This document shows, piece after piece, positions 1 through 6,380 of a stretch of DNA of 9,671 nt (position 1 is its first letter; the number at the start of each line of letters is the position of its first letter). The notes beneath the pieces are model-generated. The model was given only the letters and a program-made list of their open reading frames with translations, had not been told where the DNA came from and made no database searches. The position numbers and the translations under genes were made by a program. The stretch comes from Saprospiraceae bacterium (GTDB lineage: Bacteria > Bacteroidota > Bacteroidia > Chitinophagales > Saprospiraceae). The DNA lies in assembly GCA_014379665.1 (NCBI GenBank), contig JACMLK010000103.1, positions 1 to 9,671 of the forward strand. Reading direction: 5' to 3'.

Positions 1-197
1 ACCGTGTTCCTCACCAGAATTTCTTTTTCTGACTCGTTCAGGGTGCTGGCTTCACCAAGCGTACCTCCAAGAATAATTCCATTTACACCCGCATCAAGTT
101 GTTCCCGAAGATTTTTATTAAAAAGTGATATATCCAATTTATCACCAGCATCAAATTTTGTAGTAAGTGCGGGAAAAATGCCAGTCCATTTAATCAT
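1..197 (-). CDS. DapA/N-acetylneuraminate lyase superfamily protein, N-terminal part only (runs off the left edge)
   Basis: Only the first 65 codons are present, reading leftward from ATG at 197-195. The translation opens MIKWTGIFPALTTKF, the first strand typical of class I lyases/aldolases of the dihydrodipicolinate synthase superfamily. At residues 45-53 it shows GTLGEASTL, aligning with the GTTGESxTL loop that binds the 2-oxo acid carboxylate. The first Thr (46), part of the DHDPS proton-relay triad, is kept. The second Thr is Leu47 and the Ser is Ala50. Family members form a Schiff base with pyruvate or a related 2-oxo acid through a later Lys, which is outside the window. The Leu variant argues against a standard lysine-pathway DapA. 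Alternatives are a sugar-acid aldolase or a hydroxyproline-pathway deaminase. It lies 130 nt downstream of the T9SS cytochrome-like gene on the same strand, so co-transcription is possible but unproven. Superfamily membership is secure; the substrate is unknown. Confidence 0.88.
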   Translation of the reverse strand, partial: MIKWTGIFPALTTKFDAGDKLDISLFNKNLREQLDAGVNGIILGGTLGEASTLNESEKEILVRNT

Positions 198-327
198 GTA
201 CAGGAAGTTATATTGATGAATATAATGCCAAAAGAAAAGAAGACCTATGATCTGACGTGTCCAAATAATTCGGTTTTATTTAGTTTCAAAATATGAAGTC
301 TTTTGATTTACCGGATTTTAATAAGTA

Positions 328-1575
328 TTACCGTTCCAGCACTACAAATTTTCGGACGATTCGTTGAAAGTTGTAATCTTCAACGGATATGTAATAAATA
401 CCGGATTTCAGGTGCTGAAAAGTATATGAATTGAGTCCGTTATTTAAAATGTATTCCTGACATATTTTACCTGTGATGTCCATAATATTTACTCTCACTT
501 TTTCCCGGCCATCAATTGGATACCATTCAATGGTAAATGTTTCGTTGTTCATAGCCGGAATCGGATATATCCTCAGAATTTCGTCATTATTATTAATTCT
601 TTCGACTCTAATAGGTGAATAATTAAAGCTATTGTCATAATCAACAATTTGCAGCCTGTAATAATTGAAACCGACATTTACATTTTCATGGACAAATGTG
701 TACGTTCCTCCGGATGATCCGGCCCCCGGGAAAGACTTCAAAGCTGAATAATGAATTCCGTCCATACTGTATTCAATAATAAAATGGCTTGTATTTACTT
801 CAGATGTAGTTTTCCACATTAACAATATTTCCTGGTTGTCAATATTCTCTGTCGTAAATAAAGTCAAAGTCACAGGAAGCGCTTTGGCAAATTCAGGTGC
901 ACCTGCATTGATCCAATCTCTGATTTTTGTGATCTCACTTTCGCTCATCCGGTTATTATCTACCAGCATCACTTCTCCGCATATATTGCCTGTTTGACCG
1001 GCTATTTTTTTGTATAAAAGACTTTCTGACGCACTGAATTCTTTAATTTCAGGATCACTACAATCACTTGAATTTGGCTTAATAAAAATAGAAGCGTATG
1101 TATCAAAAGACCAACTATTATGATCTGAATGACATCCCTGACATTTGTTTGATACCAGAATTTCCCTTACTTCCTCATACACCGGGATACAATACTCTGG
1201 TGCCCCAAATTCTATCCAGTTTTCAATGATCAAAAGATCGGCATCATTAATTTTATTTTGTCCGAGAGGCATGGCGTTTCCGCATAGAGTCGGGCCGCCA
1301 TTTAACTTGTCAATCAACAAACTCTCATTGGGTTTCCCGCGATTAATGACAGGTGTATTGCATTCGGTTTCAATAAAAACACTTGAATAACTCTGATAAG
1401 ACCAGTTACTTTGTTGGCTGCCTTTGAAGTGACAGGAGTTGCACTGGTTTTTATCCAATATCAATGTAACATCCTGAAAATCGTAGTGTTTTTTACCATT
1501 AATATCACATGACTGTCCTTTAGCATTATAAAAAATACCAACAATAAAGGCACACGCTATGGTTAATCTGTACAT
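328..1575 (-). CDS. T9SS-exported protein with two tandem cytochrome-c-like (CxxCH) modules
   Basis: This 415-residue protein is counted from ATG at 1575. A TTG six codons upstream (1593) would give 421 residues, but ATG is preferred because a promoter-like box lies just upstream of the TTG. Residues 1-20 are a signal peptide. Two homologous modules of about 95 residues follow. Each has a heme c attachment motif (CNSCH 45-49; CQGCH 145-149), a Met that could be the distal ligand (102 and 203), a conserved ESLLxxK stretch, and a closing W-I-x-x-GAPE segment. This resembles cytochrome-like domains often annotated as planctomycete-type. Residues about 234-325 form the beta-sandwich linker common in T9SS cargo (NYYRLQIVDYD). 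Residues about 333-415 form a type A sorting domain (YPIPA, then SGIYYISV and KFVVLE). It is predicted to pass through Sec, gain heme in the periplasm, and be displayed or released by T9SS. Electron-transfer function is inferred; partner and substrate are unknown. Confidence 0.93.
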   Translation of the reverse strand: MYRLTIACAFIVGIFYNAKGQSCDINGKKHYDFQDVTLILDKNQCNSCHFKGSQQSNWSYQSYSSVFIETECNTPVINRGKPNESLLIDKLNGGPTLCGNAMPLGQNKINDADLLIIENWIEFGAPEYCIPVYEEVREILVSNKCQGCHSDHNSWSFDTYASIFIKPNSSDCSDPEIKEFSASESLLYKKIAGQTGNICGEVMLVDNNRMSESEITKIRDWINAGAPEFAKALPVTLTLFTTENIDNQEILLMWKTTSEVNTSHFIIEYSMDGIHYSALKSFPGAGSSGGTYTFVHENVNVGFNYYRLQIVDYDNSFNYSPIRVERINNNDEILRIYPIPAMNNETFTIEWYPIDGREKVRVNIMDITGKICQEYILNNGLNSYTFQHLKSGIYYISVEDYNFQRIVRKFVVLER

Positions 1576-1605
1576 TAGGTTTTTGGATAACAAACTAAAT
1601 TACAC

Positions 1606-1613
1606 CAAAAATA
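1606..1613 (-). promoter_or_regulatory. Candidate Bacteroidota -7 box for the T9SS cytochrome-like gene
   Basis: On the minus strand this reads TATTTTTG, matching TAnnTTTG. A TTG that could serve as the -33 element lies 17 nt upstream (1631-1633). Transcription would start near 1600, about 25 nt before ATG 1575 but only about 7 nt before the alternative TTG start, which favours the ATG. The region is AT-rich, so a chance match is possible. Confidence 0.4.
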
Positions 1614-1745
1614 AATAAAATAATTCAAATCAACAGTAAAACTTCAAAAAGTTGAGATAATTGTTAGAATTTATACGCTTGATCTACCCTTTCTCCCCTC
1701 GATAAAAAGGATAGAATAAGTTTGTTACATTTTTTTATAAAACAA

Positions 1746-2135
1746 TTATTTATTCTTAAGAATATCTCTTATTTGTGTGAGCAATTCTTCCTGTGTTGGT
1801 CCGACAGGAATTATTATAACCTCATCTGGTGGATTTAATCTTTTATAAAAATGCATCACATAATACAAAATGATAGCCAGAATGAGGAAACTAATCACTG
1901 TATTTAACCACTTTCCGTATTTTACCGCTACTTCCGGCATATCGCCTTCCGCAGCCTTAAGTACCCATTTTAAGTCCCCAAAATCTATTCCTCCTATAAG
2001 TAAACCTAAAGGCGGCATGATGATGTCTTCTGTAAATGAAGCCACAATGTTTCCAAAACTACCAGCTATAATAACTGCAATAGCCAACTCCAGAATATTG
2101 CCTTTGAAAAGAAAATTTTTAAGTTCCCTGAACAT
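1746..2135 (-). CDS. mscL: Large-conductance mechanosensitive channel MscL
   Basis: The 129-residue product is of normal family length. MscL is a homopentameric inner-membrane channel that opens under membrane tension and releases solutes during hypo-osmotic shock. The N-terminal amphipathic helix (residues 1-11) leads into TM1 with the conserved KGN and LAIAVIIAGSFGNIV stretch (11-31). A near-invariant DIIMPPLGLLIGGIDF segment (37-52) and a short periplasmic loop follow. TM2 spans about 77-97, and the cytoplasmic bundle helix ELLTQIRDIL (116-125) closes the protein. At the pore constriction Ala20 and Ala24 occupy the positions of E. coli Gly22 and Gly26; Mycobacterium MscL also has Ala20. 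The gene starts at ATG 2135 and is separated from its same-strand neighbours by 117 nt upstream and about 150 nt downstream, so it is probably its own transcription unit. No clear promoter box or terminator was found. Identification is very secure. Confidence 0.97.
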   Translation of the reverse strand: MFRELKNFLFKGNILELAIAVIIAGSFGNIVASFTEDIIMPPLGLLIGGIDFGDLKWVLKAAEGDMPEVAVKYGKWLNTVISFLILAIILYYVMHFYKRLNPPDEVIIIPVGPTQEELLTQIRDILKNK

Positions 2136-2252
2136 CTTTAATTATTTTTAATTTTTATTTAGTAAAACGATCCACCTTAAGACGAAAGTAAGAAGTCATG
2201 AATAATAAATTTAAAATTTCAATTTCAATTATTGTTATAAATATTAATCAGC

Positions 2253-2822
2253 TTATATCCACTTTGTCAGTGCAATTGACTTAAAAGTTTCCATTTGAAA
2301 TAATAACCCTTCAGTTTCCTCATCCACCAAAAGCATATTCCGATTCTCTTTCTTAAGAAATCCATTGTTAACCAAATTGGAAATAAAAGAAATGAGATCA
2401 TTATAAAATCCATCCATATTGTATATACCTATCGGTTTTTGGTGCAACCCCAGTTGACCCCATGTCAACATTTCGAATAGTTCGTCCAATGTACCGAATC
2501 CTCCCGGCAAAACAATAACGCCATCTGATAATTCATTCATAGCTGATTTCCGTTCATGCATGGATTGTACTATTTTCAGTTCTGACAGTCCTTTATGTGC
2601 TACCTCCTTTATAAGAAGGAACTCCGGAATGACACCAATCACTTGTCCACCCTTACTGATAGCTCCATCAGCGACGGCACCCATCAGTCCCACTCTGGCA
2701 CCTCCGTATACAAGACTAATGCCTTTTTCTGCTAATAAAATACCTAGCTCATAAGACTTCTTATAATATACCGGACTGTTTCCCGCTGATGAACCACAAA
2801 AGATGACAATGGATTTTAACAC
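2253..2822 (-). CDS. LOG family protein (TIGR00730-type Rossmann fold; nucleoside 5'-monophosphate phosphoribohydrolase)
   Basis: The 189-residue protein has the full LOG family signature: CGSSAG near the N-terminus (9-14), LVYGGARVGLMG (37-48), MHERK (88-92) and PGGFGTLDE (106-114). The last two form the nucleotide-binding and catalytic site. Characterised relatives hydrolyse N6-modified or unmodified AMP-like nucleotides to a free base and ribose 5-phosphate. In plants and some bacteria this yields active cytokinins; in most bacteria the physiological role is uncertain, and the old label 'lysine decarboxylase' for this family is a misannotation. The start is GTG at 2822-2820, since the next in-frame Met is far inside conserved sequence. 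It begins 22 nt after the oadB stop, so it is probably the last gene of the oadG-oadA-oadB transcript. No terminator-like hairpin was seen after its stop. No link to the sodium pump is evident from the protein itself. Confidence 0.95.
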   Translation of the reverse strand: MLKSIVIFCGSSAGNSPVYYKKSYELGILLAEKGISLVYGGARVGLMGAVADGAISKGGQVIGVIPEFLLIKEVAHKGLSELKIVQSMHERKSAMNELSDGVIVLPGGFGTLDELFEMLTWGQLGLHQKPIGIYNMDGFYNDLISFISNLVNNGFLKKENRNMLLVDEETEGLLFQMETFKSIALTKWI

Positions 2823-2844
2823 AATCGTTGGTAATTACTAAAGG

Positions 2845-4050
2845 TTACTGCAGAAATGAAATCAGTACGCCTGCCGCCACCGCACTTCCAATGACACCTG
2901 AAATATTACTAGACATTGCGTATTGCAGAATATGATTGGATGGGTCATATTTGAGGGCCATTTCGTTTGCCACTCTGGAAGACATAGGAACTGCACTCAG
3001 TCCGGTAGCTCCAATGAGTGGATTAATCTTTTTGATAGAAAATAAATTGAATATTTTCACGGCATAAATTCCACCTGCTACGGAGAGGCAAAATGCTAAA
3101 AAGCCACCAACAATAATCATCAGGGTCTGTGGCTGCAAAAATGTACTTGATGTCATCGTCGCCCCTACGGTTAGTCCTAGAAATATGGTAGCAGTATTTA
3201 ATATCGTTTCAGATGCAGCGGAGATTAGCCTGCTGGTATCAGTACCTATCTCTTTGACAAGATTACCAAAAAGCAGAAAACCAACTAATGGAACTGAGGA
3301 AGGAACCAGAATGGAAACTATCACACAAAGCACAATAGGAAATATTATTTTCAACCACTTCATATTTTTGATTTGAAGAGTTGACGGATACAACTTTTCC
3401 TGTTGTTTCATATTGATCAAAAATTCCTTTTTTGTCATAGTCAGATTAGCAACTAAAGGAATAATGACCGGAACAAGTGCCATGTAGGAATAAGCGGCAA
3501 TGGCAATAGGTCCAAGTAAATGCGGAGCCAAAATAATGGTAGTGTATATTGCAGTAGGACCATCCGCTCCGCCAATAATACCTAATGCAGCAGCTTCTTT
3601 TAATGTAAATCCAAGCGCGACTGCGGCTATTAATACCGTAAATATTCCGATTTGTGCTGCAGCTCCGAAATAGGCCAGCCGCAAATTTCTAAGCATGGGT
3701 CCAAAATCTGTCAGTGCTCCAATCCCCATAAATATCAAAGGAGGCAACAAGCCAGTCTTAATAAGGAGATAATAAAGCATATTCATGATACCATATTCAG
3801 ATGCTATCTGGAGGATAGTCATTTGCATGATATTATTAGTCTCATCAGAAGGAATGATGCCCATATTTCCACCCGGAAAATTAGCAAGGAGTACTCCAAA
3901 TGCGATCGGCACAAGTAACAGTGGTTCAAATTTTTTGCCAATTCCAAGGTATAATAAAAACAATGCCAATGCAATCATCAGAAGACAAAATGGATCTTCA
4001 GCAATAGCATTAAAGGCGGTCATTTCATAAATACTGTTCAGGGTTTCCAT
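2845..4050 (-). CDS. oadB: Sodium-pumping decarboxylase beta subunit (OadB family)
   Basis: This 401-residue polytopic membrane protein is the carboxybiotin decarboxylase and Na+ channel subunit of the oxaloacetate/methylmalonyl-CoA/glutaconyl-CoA decarboxylase family. It releases CO2 from carboxybiotin carried by the alpha subunit and couples this to Na+ export. Hallmarks are FMGIGALTDFGPML (107-120), the re-entrant segment GIIGGADGPTAIYT (157-170), GATGLSAVPMSSRVANEMA (347-365) and SNISGVIGSAVAAG (381-394). Asp163 in GGADGPT corresponds to the essential Asp203 of Klebsiella OadB. Asn382 and the Ser of VIGSA also match functionally important positions of that protein. Most of the length is hydrophobic, with about nine to eleven membrane segments. 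The gene starts at ATG 4050, one nucleotide after the oadA stop, which implies translational coupling. The beta subunit alone does not reveal the substrate; the companion alpha subunit points to a 2-oxo acid. Confidence 0.96.
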   Translation of the reverse strand: METLNSIYEMTAFNAIAEDPFCLLMIALALFLLYLGIGKKFEPLLLVPIAFGVLLANFPGGNMGIIPSDETNNIMQMTILQIASEYGIMNMLYYLLIKTGLLPPLIFMGIGALTDFGPMLRNLRLAYFGAAAQIGIFTVLIAAVALGFTLKEAAALGIIGGADGPTAIYTTIILAPHLLGPIAIAAYSYMALVPVIIPLVANLTMTKKEFLINMKQQEKLYPSTLQIKNMKWLKIIFPIVLCVIVSILVPSSVPLVGFLLFGNLVKEIGTDTSRLISAASETILNTATIFLGLTVGATMTSSTFLQPQTLMIIVGGFLAFCLSVAGGIYAVKIFNLFSIKKINPLIGATGLSAVPMSSRVANEMALKYDPSNHILQYAMSSNISGVIGSAVAAGVLISFLQ

Positions 4051-4051
4051 A

Positions 4052-5908
4052 CTAAACGAGTTTTATTAGTTTATCATCTTCTGCTACATCAGCCCCTTTC
4101 GAAACCAGAATTTCAGCTACAGTACCTGATGTATCAGAAGCAATAGCATTTATCACTTTCATAGCTTCCACATACGCAACAGTGTCCCCTTTTTTTATAC
4201 TGTCTCCGACTTTAATACCCGTTTCTCCAGCATCTTTGGTCAGAAAGAATTTTCCTTCTAAGGGAGATGTTATATATTTAGCTTCACCATTTGAAGATTG
4301 TGTCAATTCATTCACCGGCACAGTTCCGGAAATGCCTGAAGTTGTCTGATCTGGATAGGAAACTTTAACCTGATATTTTATCCCACTTACAGTAACGGTG
4401 ATTTCTGATGGAAGTGATGAAGGAACGGAAGACTCTTCCTTTGGTTTGGGGTTTTTCTTTTTTGCCAGATCTTCCGTAAATTTAAGTTTAGCCTCCCCTG
4501 ACTTATACGCTTCATATTGTGTAGGGTGCATGGCATATTCAAATAGTTCCTCGTCATCATCACCATATTCCCATCCTTTTTCCTTCATTTTTTGTCTATA
4601 AATGTCCAGTTGATCCGGATATAAGTCCTGTGGATCTCCGGTAAAAAAAGTTCTTCCCTGCTGACCTGCCAGTTGTTTCAATTCATCTGCTACTTCACCC
4701 AACAGCTGGCCCTGTTGACCAAGAATCATATTCCAGGTATTTTCATCAAGCATGGACCATCTCTCTTTGCCTTTTTCCATTTGAATGACATTCATGAGTG
4801 CAATGTTCTTAACGTACTGACTGAAAGGTGTCACTAAAGGCGGATATCCCAAACGTGGCAATACATACTGCACTTCATCAAATAACTTTACCAGTAAATC
4901 ATCCTGAGTTATGACAGCTTTATTATTTTTTTCAAACCATTTATTCAGATTTAACAGACTTTGTTCAAGATCAGACATTAGACTCCCCATCATACCACCC
5001 GGCAATCCAGGCCCTATGAGCAAGGAGTTCATCTCCCGATTTTTTGAACTGATAAAGTATCCCAGAAAGTCATCTATGAACTCCTGTGAAAGTGTACGTA
5101 CTTCCATATAGGCTTTCATATTGATATCGGGGACAGAAAAGCCTGCATCTTTCAGCATGGCATGTATGGTTAACAGATCAGCATGACCAGTGCCCCAGGA
5201 CAACGGTTCCATACCTACATCAATGATGTCTACACCATTTCTGGCCGCTTCCAAAGATGAAGCCACTGAAAAACCAGGGGTACTGTGCCCATGATATTGA
5301 ATGATGATATCCGGATGCCTGTCTCTGATGCCCTTTACTATTTTTCCCACGGAAACCGGCCGAGCGATACCTGCCATATCCTTCAGACATATCTCTTCTG
5401 CACCCAGGGCAATAAATTGGTCAGCCAGATCAATAAAATATTCTACAGTATTTAAAGGTGATACAGTCATACTGAGCGCACCCTGAGCGATCATACCTCC
5501 CTCTCTGGCGAATTTGAAAGATAAAGCAAGATTTCCGGGATTATTTAATCCGTCAAACGATCTGGAGATATCTGTTCCCTGTGTTTTTTTTAACTTAAAC
5601 ATCAACTTCCGGACATCTTTTGATACCGGACTCATCCGGAGACCATTAAGTCCACGCTCCAGCATTTGGGTTTGTATACCGGCTTCATTGAAAGGTTTTG
5701 TCCATTGCCGAACAGATACATTAGGGTTCTCACCGTACAATAAATTAATCTGTTCAAAGCCTCCCCCATTAGTCTCCACCCGACTAAAACATCCCATGTT
5801 GATAATTGGCTCTGCTACACGGATCAATTGATCTACTCTTGGCATATATTTTCCGGCTGACTGCCACATATCCCTGTACATCAATGCCAGTTTAATTTCT
5901 TTTTTCAC
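4052..5908 (-). CDS. oadA: Biotin-dependent decarboxylase alpha subunit, OadA-like (carboxyltransferase plus biotin carrier)
   Basis: The 618-residue cytosolic protein has a TIM-barrel carboxyltransferase domain (about 1-270), a conserved PYC/OADA C-terminal domain (about 275-440; GLPGGMMGSL, LPRLGYPPLVTPFSQ), a charged linker (about 440-500), and a biotinyl domain (about 545-618) with acceptor Lys584 in EAMK. Inferred from pyruvate carboxylase, the metal and substrate residues are kept: Arg12/Asp13/Gln16 in YRDMWQ, Arg85 in LERG, the carbamylated Lys176 in KDMAG, and His206/His208 in YHGHST. The usual TLRDAHQS and HTHxTSG motifs are altered to MYRDMWQS and HGHSTPG, making it a divergent OadA. 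The expected reaction is carboxyl transfer from oxaloacetate to biotin, giving pyruvate; another 2-oxo acid is possible. The carboxyltransferase is not the acyl-CoA type of methylmalonyl- or glutaconyl-CoA decarboxylases. GTG at 5908 is chosen because an in-frame stop lies just upstream and the next ATG (codon 10) would remove the first strand. The gap from oadG is 32 nt. Confidence 0.92.
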   Translation of the reverse strand: MKKEIKLALMYRDMWQSAGKYMPRVDQLIRVAEPIINMGCFSRVETNGGGFEQINLLYGENPNVSVRQWTKPFNEAGIQTQMLERGLNGLRMSPVSKDVRKLMFKLKKTQGTDISRSFDGLNNPGNLALSFKFAREGGMIAQGALSMTVSPLNTVEYFIDLADQFIALGAEEICLKDMAGIARPVSVGKIVKGIRDRHPDIIIQYHGHSTPGFSVASSLEAARNGVDIIDVGMEPLSWGTGHADLLTIHAMLKDAGFSVPDINMKAYMEVRTLSQEFIDDFLGYFISSKNREMNSLLIGPGLPGGMMGSLMSDLEQSLLNLNKWFEKNNKAVITQDDLLVKLFDEVQYVLPRLGYPPLVTPFSQYVKNIALMNVIQMEKGKERWSMLDENTWNMILGQQGQLLGEVADELKQLAGQQGRTFFTGDPQDLYPDQLDIYRQKMKEKGWEYGDDDEELFEYAMHPTQYEAYKSGEAKLKFTEDLAKKKNPKPKEESSVPSSLPSEITVTVSGIKYQVKVSYPDQTTSGISGTVPVNELTQSSNGEAKYITSPLEGKFFLTKDAGETGIKVGDSIKKGDTVAYVEAMKVINAIASDTSGTVAEILVSKGADVAEDDKLIKLV

Positions 5909-5940
5909 TACTATATATTATGTGGATTCATCAGTTTGGA

Positions 5941-6198
5941 TTATAAATGTTCAATATTATCTACTTTTCCCTTTCCCTTTGTGATTACATCAACAGAGGC
6001 ATGGATGGCTGCGATAATATCAGGTTGAATGGAATCGGTTTCAAACTTTGCAAACGGGACTTCCTGAGAATTTAATTCAACTTTATTGACTAACCGGATC
6101 AGTACATTTGTGCCACTCACCACGATGAATAAAATAAAAAAAACAGTAATCATTCCGATAAACATCAGTAAAGTGGCATTACTCAGGGTACTCTCCAT
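5941..6198 (-). CDS. oadG: Sodium-pumping decarboxylase gamma subunit (OadG family)
   Basis: This 85-residue protein has one membrane helix near the N-terminus (about 10-35, with the family-typical GMITVFFILFIVVSG) and a short cytoplasmic tail. OadG proteins assemble the complex by linking the soluble alpha subunit to the membrane beta subunit. Klebsiella OadG has a Zn-binding C-terminus; here only two His (67 and 84) are present, so that property is not evident. The tail includes IQPDIIAAIHASVDVIT, a helical stretch seen in related small subunits. Sequence conservation in this family is low, so the call rests on size, topology, the GMxxVF motif and position as first gene before oadA and oadB. 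It starts at ATG 6198 and is divergent from the aspartate kinase gene across 182 bp. No good minus-strand promoter box was found; a one-mismatch candidate lies at 6225-6232. Confidence 0.88.
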   Translation of the reverse strand: MESTLSNATLLMFIGMITVFFILFIVVSGTNVLIRLVNKVELNSQEVPFAKFETDSIQPDIIAAIHASVDVITKGKGKVDNIEHL

Positions 6199-6253
6199 AA
6201 TGTGTTAAGTTGACATAAAGGTCACGAAATTAAGATTAATTTTGAATTCTATT

Positions 6254-6261
6254 TACATTTG
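6254..6261 (+). promoter_or_regulatory. Candidate Bacteroidota -7 box for the aspartate kinase gene
   Basis: TACATTTG matches TAnnTTTG exactly. It lies about 120 nt before the aspartate kinase ATG, so it would give a long AT-rich leader; no leader-peptide or riboswitch structure was recognised there. No well-spaced TTG -33 element was seen. A one-mismatch box, CATGTTTG (6295-6302), with TTTG 16 nt upstream is an alternative closer to the gene. Confidence 0.3.
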
Positions 6262-6380
6262 TGATGTTTAATTTTTTGAGCATGTTTAAAATTTCATGTT
6301 TGTACGAAAGCAAGTAAATTTAGCCATACTCTTTAGATTAATTATATTGTTTAATAGAAAATTAAGTATATCAGGATGTT

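Noticed and set aside
4..216. Open plus-strand frame of 70 codons
   Set aside because: The opposite strand encodes a recognisable DapA-superfamily N-terminus; the plus frame is its shadow with no family resemblance.
1683..1714. Imperfect hairpin (CTACCCTTT with AAAGGATAG) after mscL as its terminator
   Set aside because: The stem has mismatches and no T-run follows on the minus strand, so it does not meet intrinsic-terminator criteria.
2253..2822. Lysine decarboxylase annotation for the LOG family gene
   Set aside because: PGGFGT motif proteins of this type are nucleotide phosphoribohydrolases; there is no PLP-binding lysine decarboxylase fold.
3652..4030. Plus-strand open frames of 81-88 codons opposite oadB
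   Set aside because: Antisense shadows of a well-conserved membrane protein gene; no recognisable protein features.
6262..6380. Riboswitch (for example lysine-type) in the leader of the aspartate kinase gene
   Set aside because: The leader is short, AT-rich and lacks the conserved paired elements of a lysine riboswitch; no stable terminator or antiterminator pair was seen.
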